A stretch of 64,000 bases of DNA from Clusia tigrina (GCA_920105625.2 OV050031.1:227960194-228024193), one strand, 5' to 3'. Shown: positions 24,389-36,769, numbered from the stretch's first letter. Made by a program: numbers and translations. Notes: generated by a model not told the origin, from the sequence alone.

Positions 24389-24847
24389 GTGCAGGCCAAA
24401 GATTGCCCGATGACCGGTGCTCTTGGTAGCAAATCACCAAAAGTTTTCGCAAAAGCGGGTTATCACGAGAGGCGTACCGCCGTGGGAATATGGAAAAGAG
24501 TACATGAGAGGGAACCCTCAGGCGAGGAACTCACTAACGAAGTGAGAAGTTCCATCGAGTGGGCAAAGGCGGTCTTGCCAGATTTTAAACTCGACCACTT
24601 ACATGTCCCGGCGCCGAAGAGAAAAAGATCCTTCGAGGAAGCCAAGTCGTCAAAAAGAGTGAAGACGCTAACTGTCACTCCGAGGAAGACATTTGCGGAT
24701 GTCGCAAAGAACCGTAGGCGTACTGGAAACGGGAAATATGTAAGGGAAAATTCCGCGTACGCAATGGAAGTGGGTTTACGCCGCCCTAGCAGAGGTGCTT
24801 CTAGGGTTGTTAGAAAAGAATCCCGGTCCGTCGCCTCTTGCACATGA
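24389..24847 (+). pseudogene. gag/ORF1-like reading frame trapped in a family A LTR
   Basis: A 152-codon open frame lies in sequence that interrupts an LTR: LTR similarity stops at TATTTAAGCG (24368) and resumes at CACATGAGACATC (24839), with about 6 bp of LTR lost and no clear target duplication. The protein is basic. It has TAVGIWKRVHEREPSGEEL near residue 30, a Lys/Arg-rich stretch PAPKRKRSFEEAKSSKRVK near 75-90, and TPRKTFADVAKNRR near 97. A basic tract followed by T-F-A-D-V/Y-A-E-V and a new domain resembles the N-terminal part of ORF1 proteins of Loa/R1-like elements. This is a resemblance from memory, not proof. It stops where LTR sequence resumes, so it is a fragment. The open frame of this length is unusual among the decayed relics nearby, suggesting a recent event. 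Confidence 0.45.
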
Positions 24848-27800
24848 GACATCAGAATCAGTGAACAAGTGAATGTGACCAAATGAACATCGCAGTAGCA
24901 ACAGCAGTGAAACAGTGAGCGTAGCCGATAGTGAATATCGTAGTAGCAGATCAGTTAACCAGTGGCAGTGCAAGTGATCATAACCGAATCCTGGGAATGG
25001 CAGCAAGCAGCGTGTGCGTCGTGTTAGCAACGGGCAGTTGAAGCAGATCCAAGTAAAACATTGTGGCGGAATAACTGATTAACTGAAGCGCACTATAAAC
25101 GAAGACGAATTGTGAGAAGCGAGCACACTCTTAAAGCCAAGAGTAAGTTGGACAAATACGAATAAAGCCAATTGTTCCAACTGAAGAGGGAATTGTTTGC
25201 TGATTACCCAATCCAGCGATACGAATCCAAGTATTGAGCTTAGTAAAAATTGTCAGAAAGGCAATTACGTAGCAATATCATATTAAATCACTCAAGCCTC
25301 TAATTAGTTTACGTGTGTACTTATCCATTAAGGTCAGAATTATGTCCTTATGTTAATGACTGCTTCAGAAGTCAACTGCGATTATCTCCGCGCTGTTGTA
25401 TTCTAATATTTAAAACCTGTCTTCGTCATCCGCTACGCAACCTGCTCATTTTTCCTACATTCTTGGGTAAACACAAATTTATTCCATTATGAATAAATTC
25501 AATTTAAATGTAATTTCGAGCTTTCCTTTGCTCCAGAACGTGAGCAACATGTGTGCGCATGATATCATAAAAAGTATTTTTATTTGGGCTCTTGAAAATT
25601 TTATGATTTCTCACAATTTAAACAAACATGGCGACACATTGTGTGTGTGTGGGTGTGTGTGTGTGTGGAAGGAAATTCAGGAATATACAAATAATAAATA
25701 CCGACTCACACGCACTTGCACACAAAAGAAATTCATTGTTTCCTGTTGCGCCCGTGGAAAGTACACTTGCCAGGAAGTTGCACCGGCAGTGGGTGGTTTC
25801 AGCAGCGCAATTGTTGTGCTCATATATCAAAAATAGATGGTATGGTAGGATGATTCCGAGACGGATACACGTATATTTGATATTCTTATAAGCACACACA
25901 AAAGCGAATTTTTGCGAATTCGTTGCGTATTTCACTGTGGCTCCGGCAGACTTTCTTCCTGGCTGATAAGTTTTCGGCACACCCAGAAAAATTCGGACTT
26001 AGAACTGCAGTAAATTCAATTGTGATCAACCCCAACTCCGCACATATTAATAGAGTCCTGATATATGGGATAATTGTCTTGTGTGTGGAATCTAGTTGAT
26101 GCCCCTCGCGATATTTTGCATTTTTAGTGTGTATTGACATAAAGAGAAGTGGTCAAGAGTGCTCTGCTGGGGATCTGCTGAGTGGTTCGAGTATCAGCAG
26201 TCAGTTTTTTATAATTATAAATTCTAGAAAATGTATGTTTGACTTCTAGCTCCGGAGCCATACTGTGGTATCAACTGGGCAGAGGCTAAATCCAGAGTAG
26301 TCTCAGAATGTCACACTGGGAATGGATAGACGAACTTCGCCAAGTTCAAAGACTGCTACGGCCATTCATCTACAATAAAAAACTGCGCAATACGTGCAAA
26401 GCAGACTTAACTTCTAAATGGTTTTTCTCAGTGTATAGGTACACCAAGAAGCATTTTTAGCTACAGTTCCGTTATGCAAATAAGCAGCACAGATACGCTT
26501 CATCTAGTCGCAGCATTGAATCTGCAGTCAACATCGACAGTCCAATTTTAATTTCCATGTATTTAATCCAAGTATTTTTTCAGCGTATTGAATTAACACC
26601 AGAGCGGTGGGGGCAGTGAGCAGAATTGACTAGAGCGTCGGTTTTCTAGCACGCTAGCTGGTTCCTTAATTAAGAGCCAGCGTTGTTATCCACTTTCAAA
26701 AGTCAACACTCCATGATGCGCAGTTCGAATCGCTGCTCATGTGACTCCACTGGCTTTGATAGCGTGTTGGCTCGGGCGTCCAGTGACAGTGCAGCGTTTT
26801 GTCTGCGATTATGGTGGAAAGTGATAGAAGTGGTTGATGATTTGGTGTTGACATGAGTCCAGCTGGGGCAGGTAGGCAACTGCATTGCTTTGTAGTAATT
26901 TTGTGGGTGTATGTGCATGGGACTTCAAATGGGAACATGCATACAATGAACGCATTATTGTAGTTGATGTCGCAGGTGTTTAAACTATTCCCTTGCCACT
27001 CTTTTGGGTGACTAAATATTTGAAGCTGAATGCAATACACCGCTACTGCCATCAGCTAATTATTGATTAAGATGTTCTGCTGCCCGATACATATGTGCCA
27101 GTCTATGACGCCATCAACTTCAGTTGTACGTGCACGGTCGTCCGATTACCACCGCGGCCCACCATTACTTTCCACCGAACTAGCCGTCAGCATCCTCGAA
27201 GTCATGCTGCCTGCCTCTTCACTTGGCAAGTTGTTGATTACAAAACTTTGTTGACATTTCCCATCCCGCTGCACAACTTCCACATGAATTTACCTACGCA
27301 CAAGCACACTGATTAATGACACTGCGCATGGAAAGTTTTGCTCGGTAGGTAATTTGTTTCGTGGAGATCTGCTACAATAAAAACAAAAATTGTTTATCTG
27401 TTAATTTATTTACGACTACTTTATGTACTATCCATCCGCACTGCCCCGCCCACGCGCAAAGTTTAAATATCCTGTTCGGCGAATGTGCGTGCAGAACATT
27501 TCCCACCCTCACGCACCCTGCGATAGTCGTGAACTTACGTATAATTTATCTCTGATAGCCCGCCGCGCATACTTTTTGTGCCACCATTTGCAACTTTTTA
27601 CATTTCTGCAAATGCGCTCATCTCTTTTATGGTATCCTTCTCATAATCCCCGTGATAATTCGGTGTGGCACTTGAACGGTGTGCTGCGCTCATTTACGGG
27701 AAACTTTTCCATTCCATTCCGCGTCTCGGGAGAGTTATGCGCCATCAATTTTTCACTTTTTAACTTCATATGGCTCCTAAACTCTCAACTTTTGCTTATT

Positions 27801-28180
27801 TATGCTTGTGGTGAATGTCTCTTAATCTTTTGATTTGTGCCCGTGTGACTGTGGATTTTGTCTGACTCTAGATTACAACATAATTCATATGCATGTCAAC
27901 CCATTGGCTAGGATGCATACGGGTTTCGTCTGTCAGGAACTCCCACTTTAGTGTACTTGCTCCGCAGTAGATCAATATCCACTCATATGTGGATAAGGAG
28001 ACTATGGGATTGGAGTATCGAGTACACTTTTCAGATAGACATACATTTGGACCAAGCAATATCCTGTGTCTCTACGGTCAAAAAGCAGGCAATATCCTAT
28101 GTCTCTACGGTTTGATAAAAGTATGCTAGCTAAGTGATTCCACCCATAGTCAGGGTTTTATCTAGTTACAAATTGTGTTG

Positions 28181-28424
28181 TCTCAAAACGACTGTTAAAA
28201 TGTTCCATACCAGGGTCTATTGAGACGCTATAAACCGATAAATAGCCTCACTCGTACTCGAAGGAGGCATCCTTAAGGCATCCAAGTGGTTAAAGCATTC
28301 CAGTCTATGTCTCAAAACGACTGTTAAAAATGTTCCATACCAGGGTCTATTGAGCCGCTATAAACTGATAAATAGCCTCACTCGAATGCGAAGGAGGAAT
28401 CCTTAAGGCATCCAAGTGGTTAAC
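28181..28424. repeat. Two tandem copies, 129-bp period
   Basis: TCTCAAAACGACTGTTAAAA starts at 28181 and again at 28310. Both copies continue with TGTTCCATACCAGGGTCTAT and end in GGCATCCAAGTGGTTAA, differing at a handful of positions. No coding signal. Confidence 0.9.
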
Positions 28425-29735
28425 GATTTAGACACCGACAACGATAGCCCATTATGAAGACGATGATGATGACAAGCATTGCGGCTGCTGCCACAGCTCA
28501 AAGCCTGATAAACATGTTCCTTGCCTTCCCCTGTTTATCTAATTAAATAACTTTTATCTCGCTATAAACAAACTTAGAGGAAGCATTATTCAGGCACAGT
28601 CTCAGACGAAGGCATCTTCAAAGTGCAGCAAACTCCTTGAATTTTTGCTAAATTTGTATGCCACTTCTCGTAATGCATTTTTTGCCCTCCTCCCCCTCAC
28701 GGCTGCCTTCCGTTCCCTTCGTTTGGGAGCGCGCCTTCATCAGCCATTTGCAATGCAAATTTTTTACGCGTTTTGATTTAATGCAAGAATAACAACGAAA
28801 TTAATATATACACAGCGGGTAGGGAAAGGACTTGAGCACAAAAAGTGGATGCAGTAAACGTGGGTAATGCCTTGGCGGACGCCACGAATCCTAATTTATG
28901 TGCAACTAAGCGCGTTGCAGTTTGTTGGGATTTCGTTGCTGATTAATTGCATGAATTAATATCAAGTTTTAGCATGTTTCGGAGTGCCAGGAAAATGCAG
29001 CGAGGAGGAGGAACAAATTAGCATCTAATTCTGAACTCTGCTACCACCGAGCCAGGCAGGCAGGCACTAGATTCGCAGCTCATGCATAATTAACAAAAAT
29101 TTATATATATTAATGAGTTGCTACCCCAGACTTTTGTACATTCAGAAATGTATGAAATCTCAGTGGGAGATTTCATATCTATGAAGGATAATGCTGCAGG
29201 CACAACGTACCAGCATAGATTTGATCTCTCATTTTGTTCCTTTGTTTATAATGAGAATACTTGGGATAGTTCAGCTCATCAGATCCATTCATATTGGGCA
29301 TTTTGGAAATATGTTTGGAAGCAGTTTTCATTTCACGACTCATCAAGTGGGCAAAATTACCAAAAATTTATGAAGGGCAACTTTAACTTCCCCCGAACCA
29401 ATCGCGCCGGTGCATACATGCAGTTGCACTTACATCCACTGCTCGGGAAATTAAAGAAACAACTTTCGCAAAAGTTTGTCAAAGTGCGAACATAAAACAA
29501 TGTAGAAAAATTGTGCCAAACACACTGCGAGACCCCGAGGTAGTAATGAAAAAATGTGCAATGCTGTGAAAAATATACGAAACCGCACCGGGCAAATTTT
29601 TCTTTTCTGCTCGGTGTTGTGTTAGAGCAAAGTTTTTGCGTACACAAAGAACGTTCTTTTGCGCTTCACTCGCAGGAATACTCTGTTGCATGAAATTTGT
29701 CAGAAGTGTTAAGTTTTAGCAGCAAGACAACCGAA

Positions 29736-29939
29736 ATGGGGAGGACTACTCCCCCGGGACTGTTCCTGATATTTGCTACTTTCGCTGCTGCTGCTGGTGT
29801 TAGTTTGATAGCGACAGTTATTGTGCCCGTCGGCGCTAGACACCTGTGCAAAGCAGCCTGCACGAGGACACGCGCCTTCAGACGTGTGCTCCAAGCTGAC
29901 GTACTCACTATTATGGAAATGTGGATGCAGCGAGATTGA
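29736..29939 (+). CDS. Weak candidate: short membrane/secreted frame
   Basis: An ATG in good context (CCGAAATGG) opens a 67-codon frame whose first 35 residues are MGRTTPPG, then LFLIFATFAAAAGVSLIATV, then IVPVG: a strong hydrophobic helix like a signal anchor or signal peptide. The rest (RHLCKAACTRTRAFRRV...) has no pattern I recognise. It could be the first exon of a small membrane protein, but no clear donor site, partner exon or homology is seen. A chance frame is more likely. Confidence 0.15.
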   Translation: MGRTTPPGLFLIFATFAAAAGVSLIATVIVPVGARHLCKAACTRTRAFRRVLQADVLTIMEMWMQRD

Positions 29940-30145
29940 AGATAATCTGGAACACTAACTTATACACAAACTGTAGGACTTTCTGTGTGTATATGGATAT
30001 GGCGTTACTGTAAACTCAGCAGACTAAAAGTTGTGAGAATGCAGCGAAATTACCACATGAACTTGCTCTGGTGTGTTTTGGAAGAGACTCATCCATTACT
30101 TTAGATGAATAAATATCCGAGGAAGCATGTGAAATGGCATAATAT

Positions 30146-30235
30146 TGAAACAAAAATGATTGCATACTTTCAGGGTGTCCTCTATTTCGTACGAGACGTA
30201 TATAAGCCACCGCAGTTTGCGTAGAAACCAGAGAA
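30146..30235 (+). mobile_element. LTR family B, 5' fragment
   Basis: TGAAACAAAAATGATTGCAT and ACGTATATAAGCCACCGCAG match the start and TATA-like region of the family B LTRs. The rest of the LTR is missing. Confidence 0.6.
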
Positions 30236-30793
30236 TACAGATGACTCTTGTTTTGCGCACACGCACACATCTACAAAACTGTGGTAATGTGGATGATGTT
30301 CTTCCGAATTCTGGTTAAACAATGATAAACAAACCTATCTATATAGGCAACAAATGATAAACAAAGACCGTTTTTTAAACGTCAGGAAATTTGAGGTTGA
30401 AGAGTTGCTTCTTTGTGTTCTCCGGTGAAAACATACTCTAGAATCTTCATGAAACAAAACGGAAGAGGTTTGTTTCGATGCACTACTGAAGAATGGTTTC
30501 TCATGCACACCGTCTAACCAAGGAAATACCCCAAATTGGATGAAAGGGTAATGTTGGTCTTCTGTGTGCATTTGAATCTTTTTAAATTAGGTGTGAGATA
30601 TCTGAAGATATTTATGATGCTATCGTACTGAAATCAATGGGTACAAGTAAGAGAAATCGCTGGCTTTTTGCACTTTCCATTATTCTCATGTATCGATAAC
30701 TGATGGACAAGGTTATGGAGCAACATATAGGTGACTATATTGAAACAACTGCCTAGAGGAACCTTGGCTTCAAGTTTTGGTTGACCAACTATC

Positions 30794-30924
<131 letters not shown>

Positions 30925-31800
30925 TGTTACAAAATCGATGCGCCATCTGATTGGTTAATGGTTTTGGGGTGAGCGTCGATTTCAACCCCTAAAAATGCAC
31001 ACGCGAGAAGACATGCGAAGCTGCGTTCGGAGGCTGGTTGAAGTTCTCATATGCAAGAGGTACTTAAGCGACTGCACACAACACATCGAGATCAGTGAAC
31101 AAGTGAAAGTGAACAAGTGATCATCGGAATAGCAGCAGCAGTGAAACAGTGAGCTTTGCCGAAGTGAACATCATAGTAGCAGATCAGTTAACCAGTGGCA
31201 GTGCAAGTGACTATAACCGAATCCTGGGTGTGGCAGCAAGCGTGAGCGTGAGCGTCGTGTTAGCAACGAGAGTTAGCAAGGGAGCGTCGCAGAGCGGACG
31301 TCGTGTTAGCCAGAGAACACAGAAAAAGGAAAGTCTTTTTCGATGCCAGCGTCCATAGCGGACACACCACGATTCTAAGTGGATTCACCACGATTTTGAG
31401 TGGATTCATGTATAACGTCCGCCTGCTTTATTTCGCTGCTTTGCCGTTTGACGTTTAAGTTTCTTTTCTCTGTGTTCTCTGGTATTACCAATGAGCAGTT
31501 GAGAGTGATCGTCCCAGAGCGGACATCGTGTTAGCAACGGACAGTTGAGCAGTGATCGTCGGAGAGCGGATATTGTCTTAGCAACGGGGAGTTAACAATT
31601 GATCGGCGCAGAGTGGATATTATGTTACCAACTGACTAACTGAAGCACACTATAAGCGAAGACAAAGTGTGAGAAGCGAGCAGTGGAATTAAGCCAATTG
31701 TTGCAACTGAAGAGGGAATTGTTTGCTTATTACACAATCCAGCGATACGAATCCAAGTATTGAGCTTGGTAAAAATTGTCAAAAAGGCAATTACGTAACA
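30925..31800 (+). mobile_element. Solo LTR, family A (876 bp) with nested hAT-type element
   Basis: It starts TGTTACAAAATCGATGCGCC and ends GGCAATTACGTAACA, with ATAT on each side (30921-30924, 31801-31804). The ends TGTTAC and GTAACA form a short inverted repeat as in retroviral-type LTRs. TATA-like GGTACTTAAGCG lies near 31061. About four imperfect 46-bp repeats of the type TCGCAGAGCGGACATCGTG are present, in larger number than in the copy at 22448. Without the 171-bp insert and its duplicated target it would be close to 700 bp. Confidence 0.9.
31311..31481 (+). mobile_element. Small non-autonomous hAT-type element (171 bp)
   Basis: Terminal inverted repeats CAGAGAACACAGAAAAAGGA and (complement) CAGAGAACACAGAGAAAAGA. 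The left flank is GTGTTAGC (31303-31310) and the right flank GTATTACC (31482-31489), an 8-bp target duplication with two changes. The family A LTR without insert reads GTGTTAGCAACGGGCAG here, confirming an insertion. CAG-start ends and 8-bp duplication are the hAT signature. The interior has two copies of GGATTCACCACGATT-type repeats and no coding capacity. Confidence 0.85.
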
Positions 31801-31804
31801 ATAT

Positions 31805-34150
31805 ATTAAGAAAATTCGTTGCTTAAGAACCCATAATGAAGCATGGTCAACTCAGCTGCTCAGATGTGTTAGAATCTCCTCAAACAAAACATCTCTAGAT
31901 CAAGATACTGGAAAGGGATCCAGTTTGCCACAATTACTGTTACAAATTTACAAATAGCCTATTCTTCCCTTCGATTATCAGCACTCGGTTAATTGCTGAC
32001 ACAACAGGTGCATTTGCAAGCTATTCTCAGATTTCCGTCTGGAATTCTTTCAATGGAATTTTCTTATCGTACCAGTAAGGACCGGTGGCTCCTAGTGCGT
32101 ATGTAAACTTCAGTACTATTAAGTTCTATGACCCCACCGAATACCGGATACGATCGCTGAATTTATGAGCCCCTTGCCGAATTATTGTATTGTGTAAGGT
32201 GCTACTTAGTCGGTCTAAACCAGCCTCAGCTTTCTGCATCATTTTATATAATTGCAAGCAGCTTTCATGGTCACGCGCTCATGTAATTATCTCTCTGTGC
32301 AGCATATTATCCACGTCCAATTACCTTTTAAAAACAAATTAAATACATTTTTTGTGTAATTTTTAATTACTTTTATATGTTTTATTTCCCATGTTGTATT
32401 TATTAACAATTTACGCCTCTACTTCCATAAGCGCGACTCTTAATTATGCAATTTTAATGAGTTCGCGAGTATTGGAGAATAAATATTTTAATTAATGAAA
32501 TTCAATTAACAAAATTCAGTTTGTCCTCGGATATCGACGACACGAGCAGTTCTCCCTTATTGTTTTTGTAATTTTATTTTACCCGCAACACGCCCCGCCA
32601 GTAAGCCCCTAAGCATAGTGTCAGAAATCCGAGTCAAAGGTTGCCTTCTCTTGTCCTCTGCATATGCAGAAAAAGGTCCTCCACTAGAATGAATCTTCCG
32701 CGACCTCTCTCTGAATGCATGTGTAGTAAGGACAAAGATAATATCAAGGATAATCAGTGCAATATCTTTGCTTTCTGCATGTTATCTTTGATAAGTAGGC
32801 AGTCTCTACTATTATTTCTGAGCTTTTTGGATTTGTAATTTCTCTTTACTATGTTAAAGTTGATTTGTTAAAGCCTGGGTTGCGAATAGAGCTCGACTCA
32901 ACGCCATTTTATATGTCTGCTTTCTCCTCAAGTCGCCTGTTCTAAAGGAATTAAGATTAATAACTCACTGACTCGCTGCCTACAACATTTGGCTTGTGCG
33001 AGGATTTTCTGGTAAATGAACTCCTTTCGTTTTCCGTTGATTTCCTTCCCAGCCATGGAAATGCCTGTTGTCGTCAGTATTGTTTTGACACCCCAGTCGC
33101 AGCCCGAGCGTCAAGGACACCAGAGCGCAGGCGTAATTACACAAAGTGGTCATGGCCCTGCTAAGCGTCTAAAGCGCGTCATTTCTCACACCTATAGTTC
33201 GATGATTCTGAATGCACAGCTCAAGCAGAGCAGAGCACTCAAAAAATAAGTAATGGCAGACAGTCGGCTTTGATGTTGCATGAATTAGTGCCCTGGCGTA
33301 AGGACTTTTTATTGTGTATTCGTTTACACATGGGAAGGTGTGTTTAACTGCATTTATGCCATCAAAGTGTGTGCCGTAAGTGGCCACTGTTGTCGCCATC
33401 CTTATTTCTGTTGTCGTTGCTGTTGCTGTTGGTGCATTCCCCATGCAATTAGTTGAGAAGCAATTAAGACACGTACGGACAGCACGCCAGAGCTGGCAGA
33501 GCAGAGCAGAGCACTTGCTGCGAATGCTGCGTGAGACTGACGTTTTGTTACAAGTGCAAACACACACAACTGTCAGCACTCCTTGATACTGCTGCGTGGC
33601 TGTTTGTGCGGCGCTCCTGTGTTTGTGTACAGACACATTAACATCCAACTAATTGCCCAGCAGCTGAACTTGTGTGCATAAGTTATTTAGCGCATAATTG
33701 CATGAGTGCTTAATTGAAATTTTAGGCATTGACAACGTGAAGTGCAACGTGTTTGCGTGCGGCTGCAGCACAAGGGCGTCAAATACGGCACACAAGGATT
33801 GTTTGCATACTTTTCAGGATTTGAAGTGAGGAAATCGCAATTTTAAGGCGTTAATTGTCGCATTTTGCATGAAAAAAAACCGCTAAGGATAATTATATTC
33901 ACACATAAGTGAGAACATTATTCAATGCTGTTACGGACGCTAATGATGACAAGCATCAAGTGTTGACTAATTGCTTATATATATGCATATATGGCTCCGC
34001 AGGGGAGCAAAGGGAACTAAATATTGTAAGGAGCAAAATTCCTCAATCAAATTTACTCCAACATAATTCTTTTATCATACCACCCTCCAGTCTCATGAGG
34101 CCACGGTCCTCACGTGGCCAATACAGAAGCATTGGTTTATTCCAGCCTAA
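31805..34150. other. No gene recognised; unique AT-rich DNA
   Basis: No exon-like or transposon-like content seen, apart from a 24-bp motif at 33991-34014 that matches, inverted, a motif at 16811. Confidence 0.5.
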
Positions 34151-34154
34151 GTAA

Positions 34155-35770
34155 ACTCTTTTTGTTTATCATCAATTTATTTACCGAATCTTTCTGTGTC
34201 AAGAAACTAACAGTAATTTTTCTAAGATTACAAGACTACATTTACAAATTGAGGTAATATCCTCAGCCACTGCATCGAATATTTAGTCTATTCACAGCAT
34301 GTAATAAGACGTTTTGAAATGAGTTCCAAGGTATGTATCCTTTTGAAGCATATTGTAGAGGGAAGCGTTAGGAGGCTCCTCGCCAAGCAGTTCGGGTGAT
34401 TTTCCAATTTAAGAGCGTAGGTTTTGGAGGTATTCACCATTTCATTTTCAATCGTGAGTATATTCAGGTCACAGTGGATGTATATGCTACTCAAGTACCA
34501 TGGAGCACGGGTGATCCTTCTTAAAATTTTCGATTGGGGGCGTAGAAGTTTCTCCCTGTTTGAGGGACCCGCGGTGCCAAACAATTGAATCCCATATGTC
34601 CATATAGGCTCAATGACACTAGTGTAAATTAGGCCCTTATATTCCAAGGCAAGGTTTGAATGCTCATATAGTAGCCAGTTCAAGGTATGAAGTTTCAATT
34701 TGAGCTGAGCACACTTTGAGTCAATGTGTTTAGTCCAGGGTAATCGTCTGTCCAAGTGGATTCCTAGGTACTTTCTGTCAGAGCGTTGTGGAATGTTTGG
34801 ACCATTGATGCGAATAGCGGAGCACGTGTCCTACCTTAAAGCAAATGTTAGGTGGGCACATTTCGCTTCGTTGACCTTTAATCTCTTTTTGTTAAGCCAC
34901 TGTTCAATGGACATAAAGTGGCTCTGTAGCCATTGCGAGGATTCAAGAAGGAAGCTGTTGGTACTCAGTATGGCGGTATCATCGGCAAATGTGAATATAG
35001 CCGTGTGATCGGAAGTTGGCATGAAACCTGCAAAAAGCAAATACAGTAGTGGTCCAAGCACACCGCCTTCAGGGACTCCTGCTTTGATATCAAAGTAGTC
35101 GGAGGTAGAGTCACCTTGGCTTACCATGAATTTTCTGCCTCTAATGAAGGTTTCAAATAGTTTGTGGAACTTCTTTGGAAGAATTTCTTTAAGTTTATAT
35201 ATGAGCCCTTTATGCCACACCTTATCAAAGGCTTGCGTAGTATCAAGGAATACGGCAGAGCAGTATTTCCTTTGTTCGAATGCTGAGCACTCTTACTATG
35301 CGATGCACTTGCTCTATCGCTCCATGCTTTTCACGGAAGCTGAACTTGTATTGGGGAGTTACATTGTTTCTATTCAAATACTGGAAGACCTGCCGAAGTA
35401 CTATTTCTTCGAAGATTTTAGATAAGGTGGACTGATGGGTATATATGAACAAACCTATGTAACATCCTTTCCTGGCTTCGGGATCATTATTATTTTCGAA
35501 ATCTTCCAGCATTGAGGATAGTGCCCAGTGCGTTAAACAGCGTTGAATACTATGACTACGTGAGATATAGCTAGTGAGGTAATTCTTTCATCATGTTTGC
35601 TGTTATCTGATCCATTCCTGGTGCTTTTTAAAGATTTAGGTCTTTAACGATGTTATTTACCTCCTTCCTTGAGGTTTTCAAGCCCTCACGGTGGGAGGTA
35701 GAGTCACCTCTAATCGTATGGTGAACTCTTTTGCCAAGTACTAAACTCTTCCGTATTGTGAGTAATTGGC
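34155..35770 (-). pseudogene. Jockey-like retrotransposon RT, 5'-truncated and decayed
   Basis: The minus strand reads in order: KIIMIPKPGKD (RT block 1, about 35500), then YKFSFREKHGAIEQVHRIVR (block 2a). Next come FETFIRGRKFMVSQGDSTSD and GVPEGGVLGPLLYLLFAGFM (block 4), then FTFADDTAILSTN with the catalytic FADD intact (about 34985). Last are WLNKKRLKVNEAKC, LPWTKHIDSKCAQLKLKLH and the thumb with LIYTSVIEPIWTYGIQLFG. Order and motifs fit Jockey-clade ORF2. Frameshifts occur near 35240 and 34830. A 3' UTR-like stretch with AATAAA-type sequence runs to about 34155. The endonuclease and ORF1 are absent. Confidence 0.88.
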
Positions 35771-35779
35771 GACAATCGT

Positions 35780-36752
35780 CCTTAATAAAGCCACACTAAC
35801 AACAATCAAAGACGGAACGATTGGAGACGCAGACAACCATCAACAATAACAGCAGGGCGCTCCACAACAAAAACGAGCCACAACAACAATGCTATGCGCT
35901 GGACAAGCGGATTTCTACAGCTATCGTGGAGGTCAACTAAAATCGAAGTGGTGGAACACCTCCACGGCCTTAGCAACATAAAATGGATATGGAAAAAGCG
36001 GAGTACAGTTAAAGAACAGTAACACTTCGTGGAGGCCATACACTGAAGCTGGGCTATAAAAGTAGAAGCAGGCCAAGGACTCACTCTCTTTTGCCTCCAG
36101 CAATAGAAGCAGCTACATCGGCTTAACGCTCAGACCTCCTACGAAGATACTTAAGGCCAGCACATAGATTTACTGAGACCATTCTGACTTAATGCGGATA
36201 CTAGGTTTATAATCAGTATTCTATCGGATACTAGGTTTATAATCGGTATTCTATCGGATACTAGGTTTATCGGTATTCAATCGCTATTCTACTAAGGCCA
36301 AAATCTCAAACGCCTACCGAGACCATTCTCAATTTGTGGATTTTATGGCTCTTAATCCATAGTCCACTAATATCCAGAATCACAAACTCTCACCTAGACT
36401 TAGTTACTGTAGGTAGCTAGTTAGAGAAGGCAGCCATCATTTACCCCTTGGGGCACAGCATGAGACATCAGGTTCCATCCCTTTCAAAGGCCCAGCCATT
36501 TGGAGCTTTTAATGAAGCAGTTGATGGAGCTAATCGCTTTATTTGAGACATCTCCCAAAGAGTCCTGAAAGTAGTCGCCTAGGAAAGTGCGCCTCGTTTT
36601 GGACAGTTACTGCACCTACCAGTAGTTTAGCTCATAGATGAAGTCATGGTTAATTATTGAATATAATTTAAACTAAATAAAGAATTGAATAAAGCCAAAG
36701 AATAATCAAAGAGGAAGACTTACTTCTGATTTTCTCTAAACGACCCCTGGCA
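35780..36752 (+). mobile_element. Possible LTR of another retrotransposon
   Basis: CTGGGCTATAAAAGTAGAAG near 36051 is a good TATA region, followed by a start-like CTCACTCTC. AATAAAGAATTGAATAAAGC lies near 36676. The block ends ...CCCCTGGCA, then ATC, then TGGCGACC at 36756. TGGCGACC is the start of the tRNA-Arg primer site used by 412/mdg1-type elements; only 8 bases match. The left boundary is uncertain and no second copy or target duplication was found. Confidence 0.3.
36196..36285. repeat. Three tandem copies of a 30-bp unit
   Basis: GGATACTAGGTTTATAATC with GGTATTCTATC recurs at 36196, 36226 and 36256, the last copy being shortened. It lies inside the possible LTR, where such U3/R repeats are common. 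Confidence 0.85.
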
Positions 36753-36769
36753 ATCTGGCGACCTTTCGC

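Larger units (their letters stand above)
23911..25274 (+). mobile_element. Internally deleted LTR element, family A
   Basis: A 5' LTR stub (TGTTACGATATCAACACGCC, about 43 bp) is followed by about 269 bp of non-LTR sequence, then by a full family A LTR from 24222 (TGTTACGAAATCAACACGC) to 25274. Flanks are ATAC (23907-23910) and ATAT (25275-25278), nearly a 4-bp target duplication. Just before the second LTR is GACGAACAGCCTTAAGTGG AGGGCAC. A GGGACGA motif and a purine-rich tract next to a 3' LTR are typical of Ty3/gypsy internal 3' ends. Most of the internal region and of the 5' LTR is therefore deleted. The 3' LTR is itself interrupted at about 24369-24838 by foreign sequence with a gag-like reading frame. 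Confidence 0.75.
25279..30144. other. No gene confirmed; unique DNA with small duplications
   Basis: Mostly AT-rich unique sequence. GT-rich tract at 25639-25670. A tandem pair at 28052-28120 (CAATATCCTGTGTCTCTACGG, CAATATCCTATGTCTCTACGG) and a larger one at 28181-28424 are listed or noted separately. The only protein-like candidate is the short frame at 29736. Confidence 0.5.

Noticed and set aside
26700..26760. B-box-like AGTTCGAATCG suggesting a tRNA or SINE
   Set aside because: No A-box at the right distance and no SINE body match.
26696..27052. 118-codon minus-strand frame
   Set aside because: No motif, overlapped by other frames; composition reflects CA/TG-rich DNA.
29118..29495. 125-codon plus-strand frame
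   Set aside because: His/Phe/Ser-rich with no domain pattern, and a competing frame is open within it; chance is the simplest reading.
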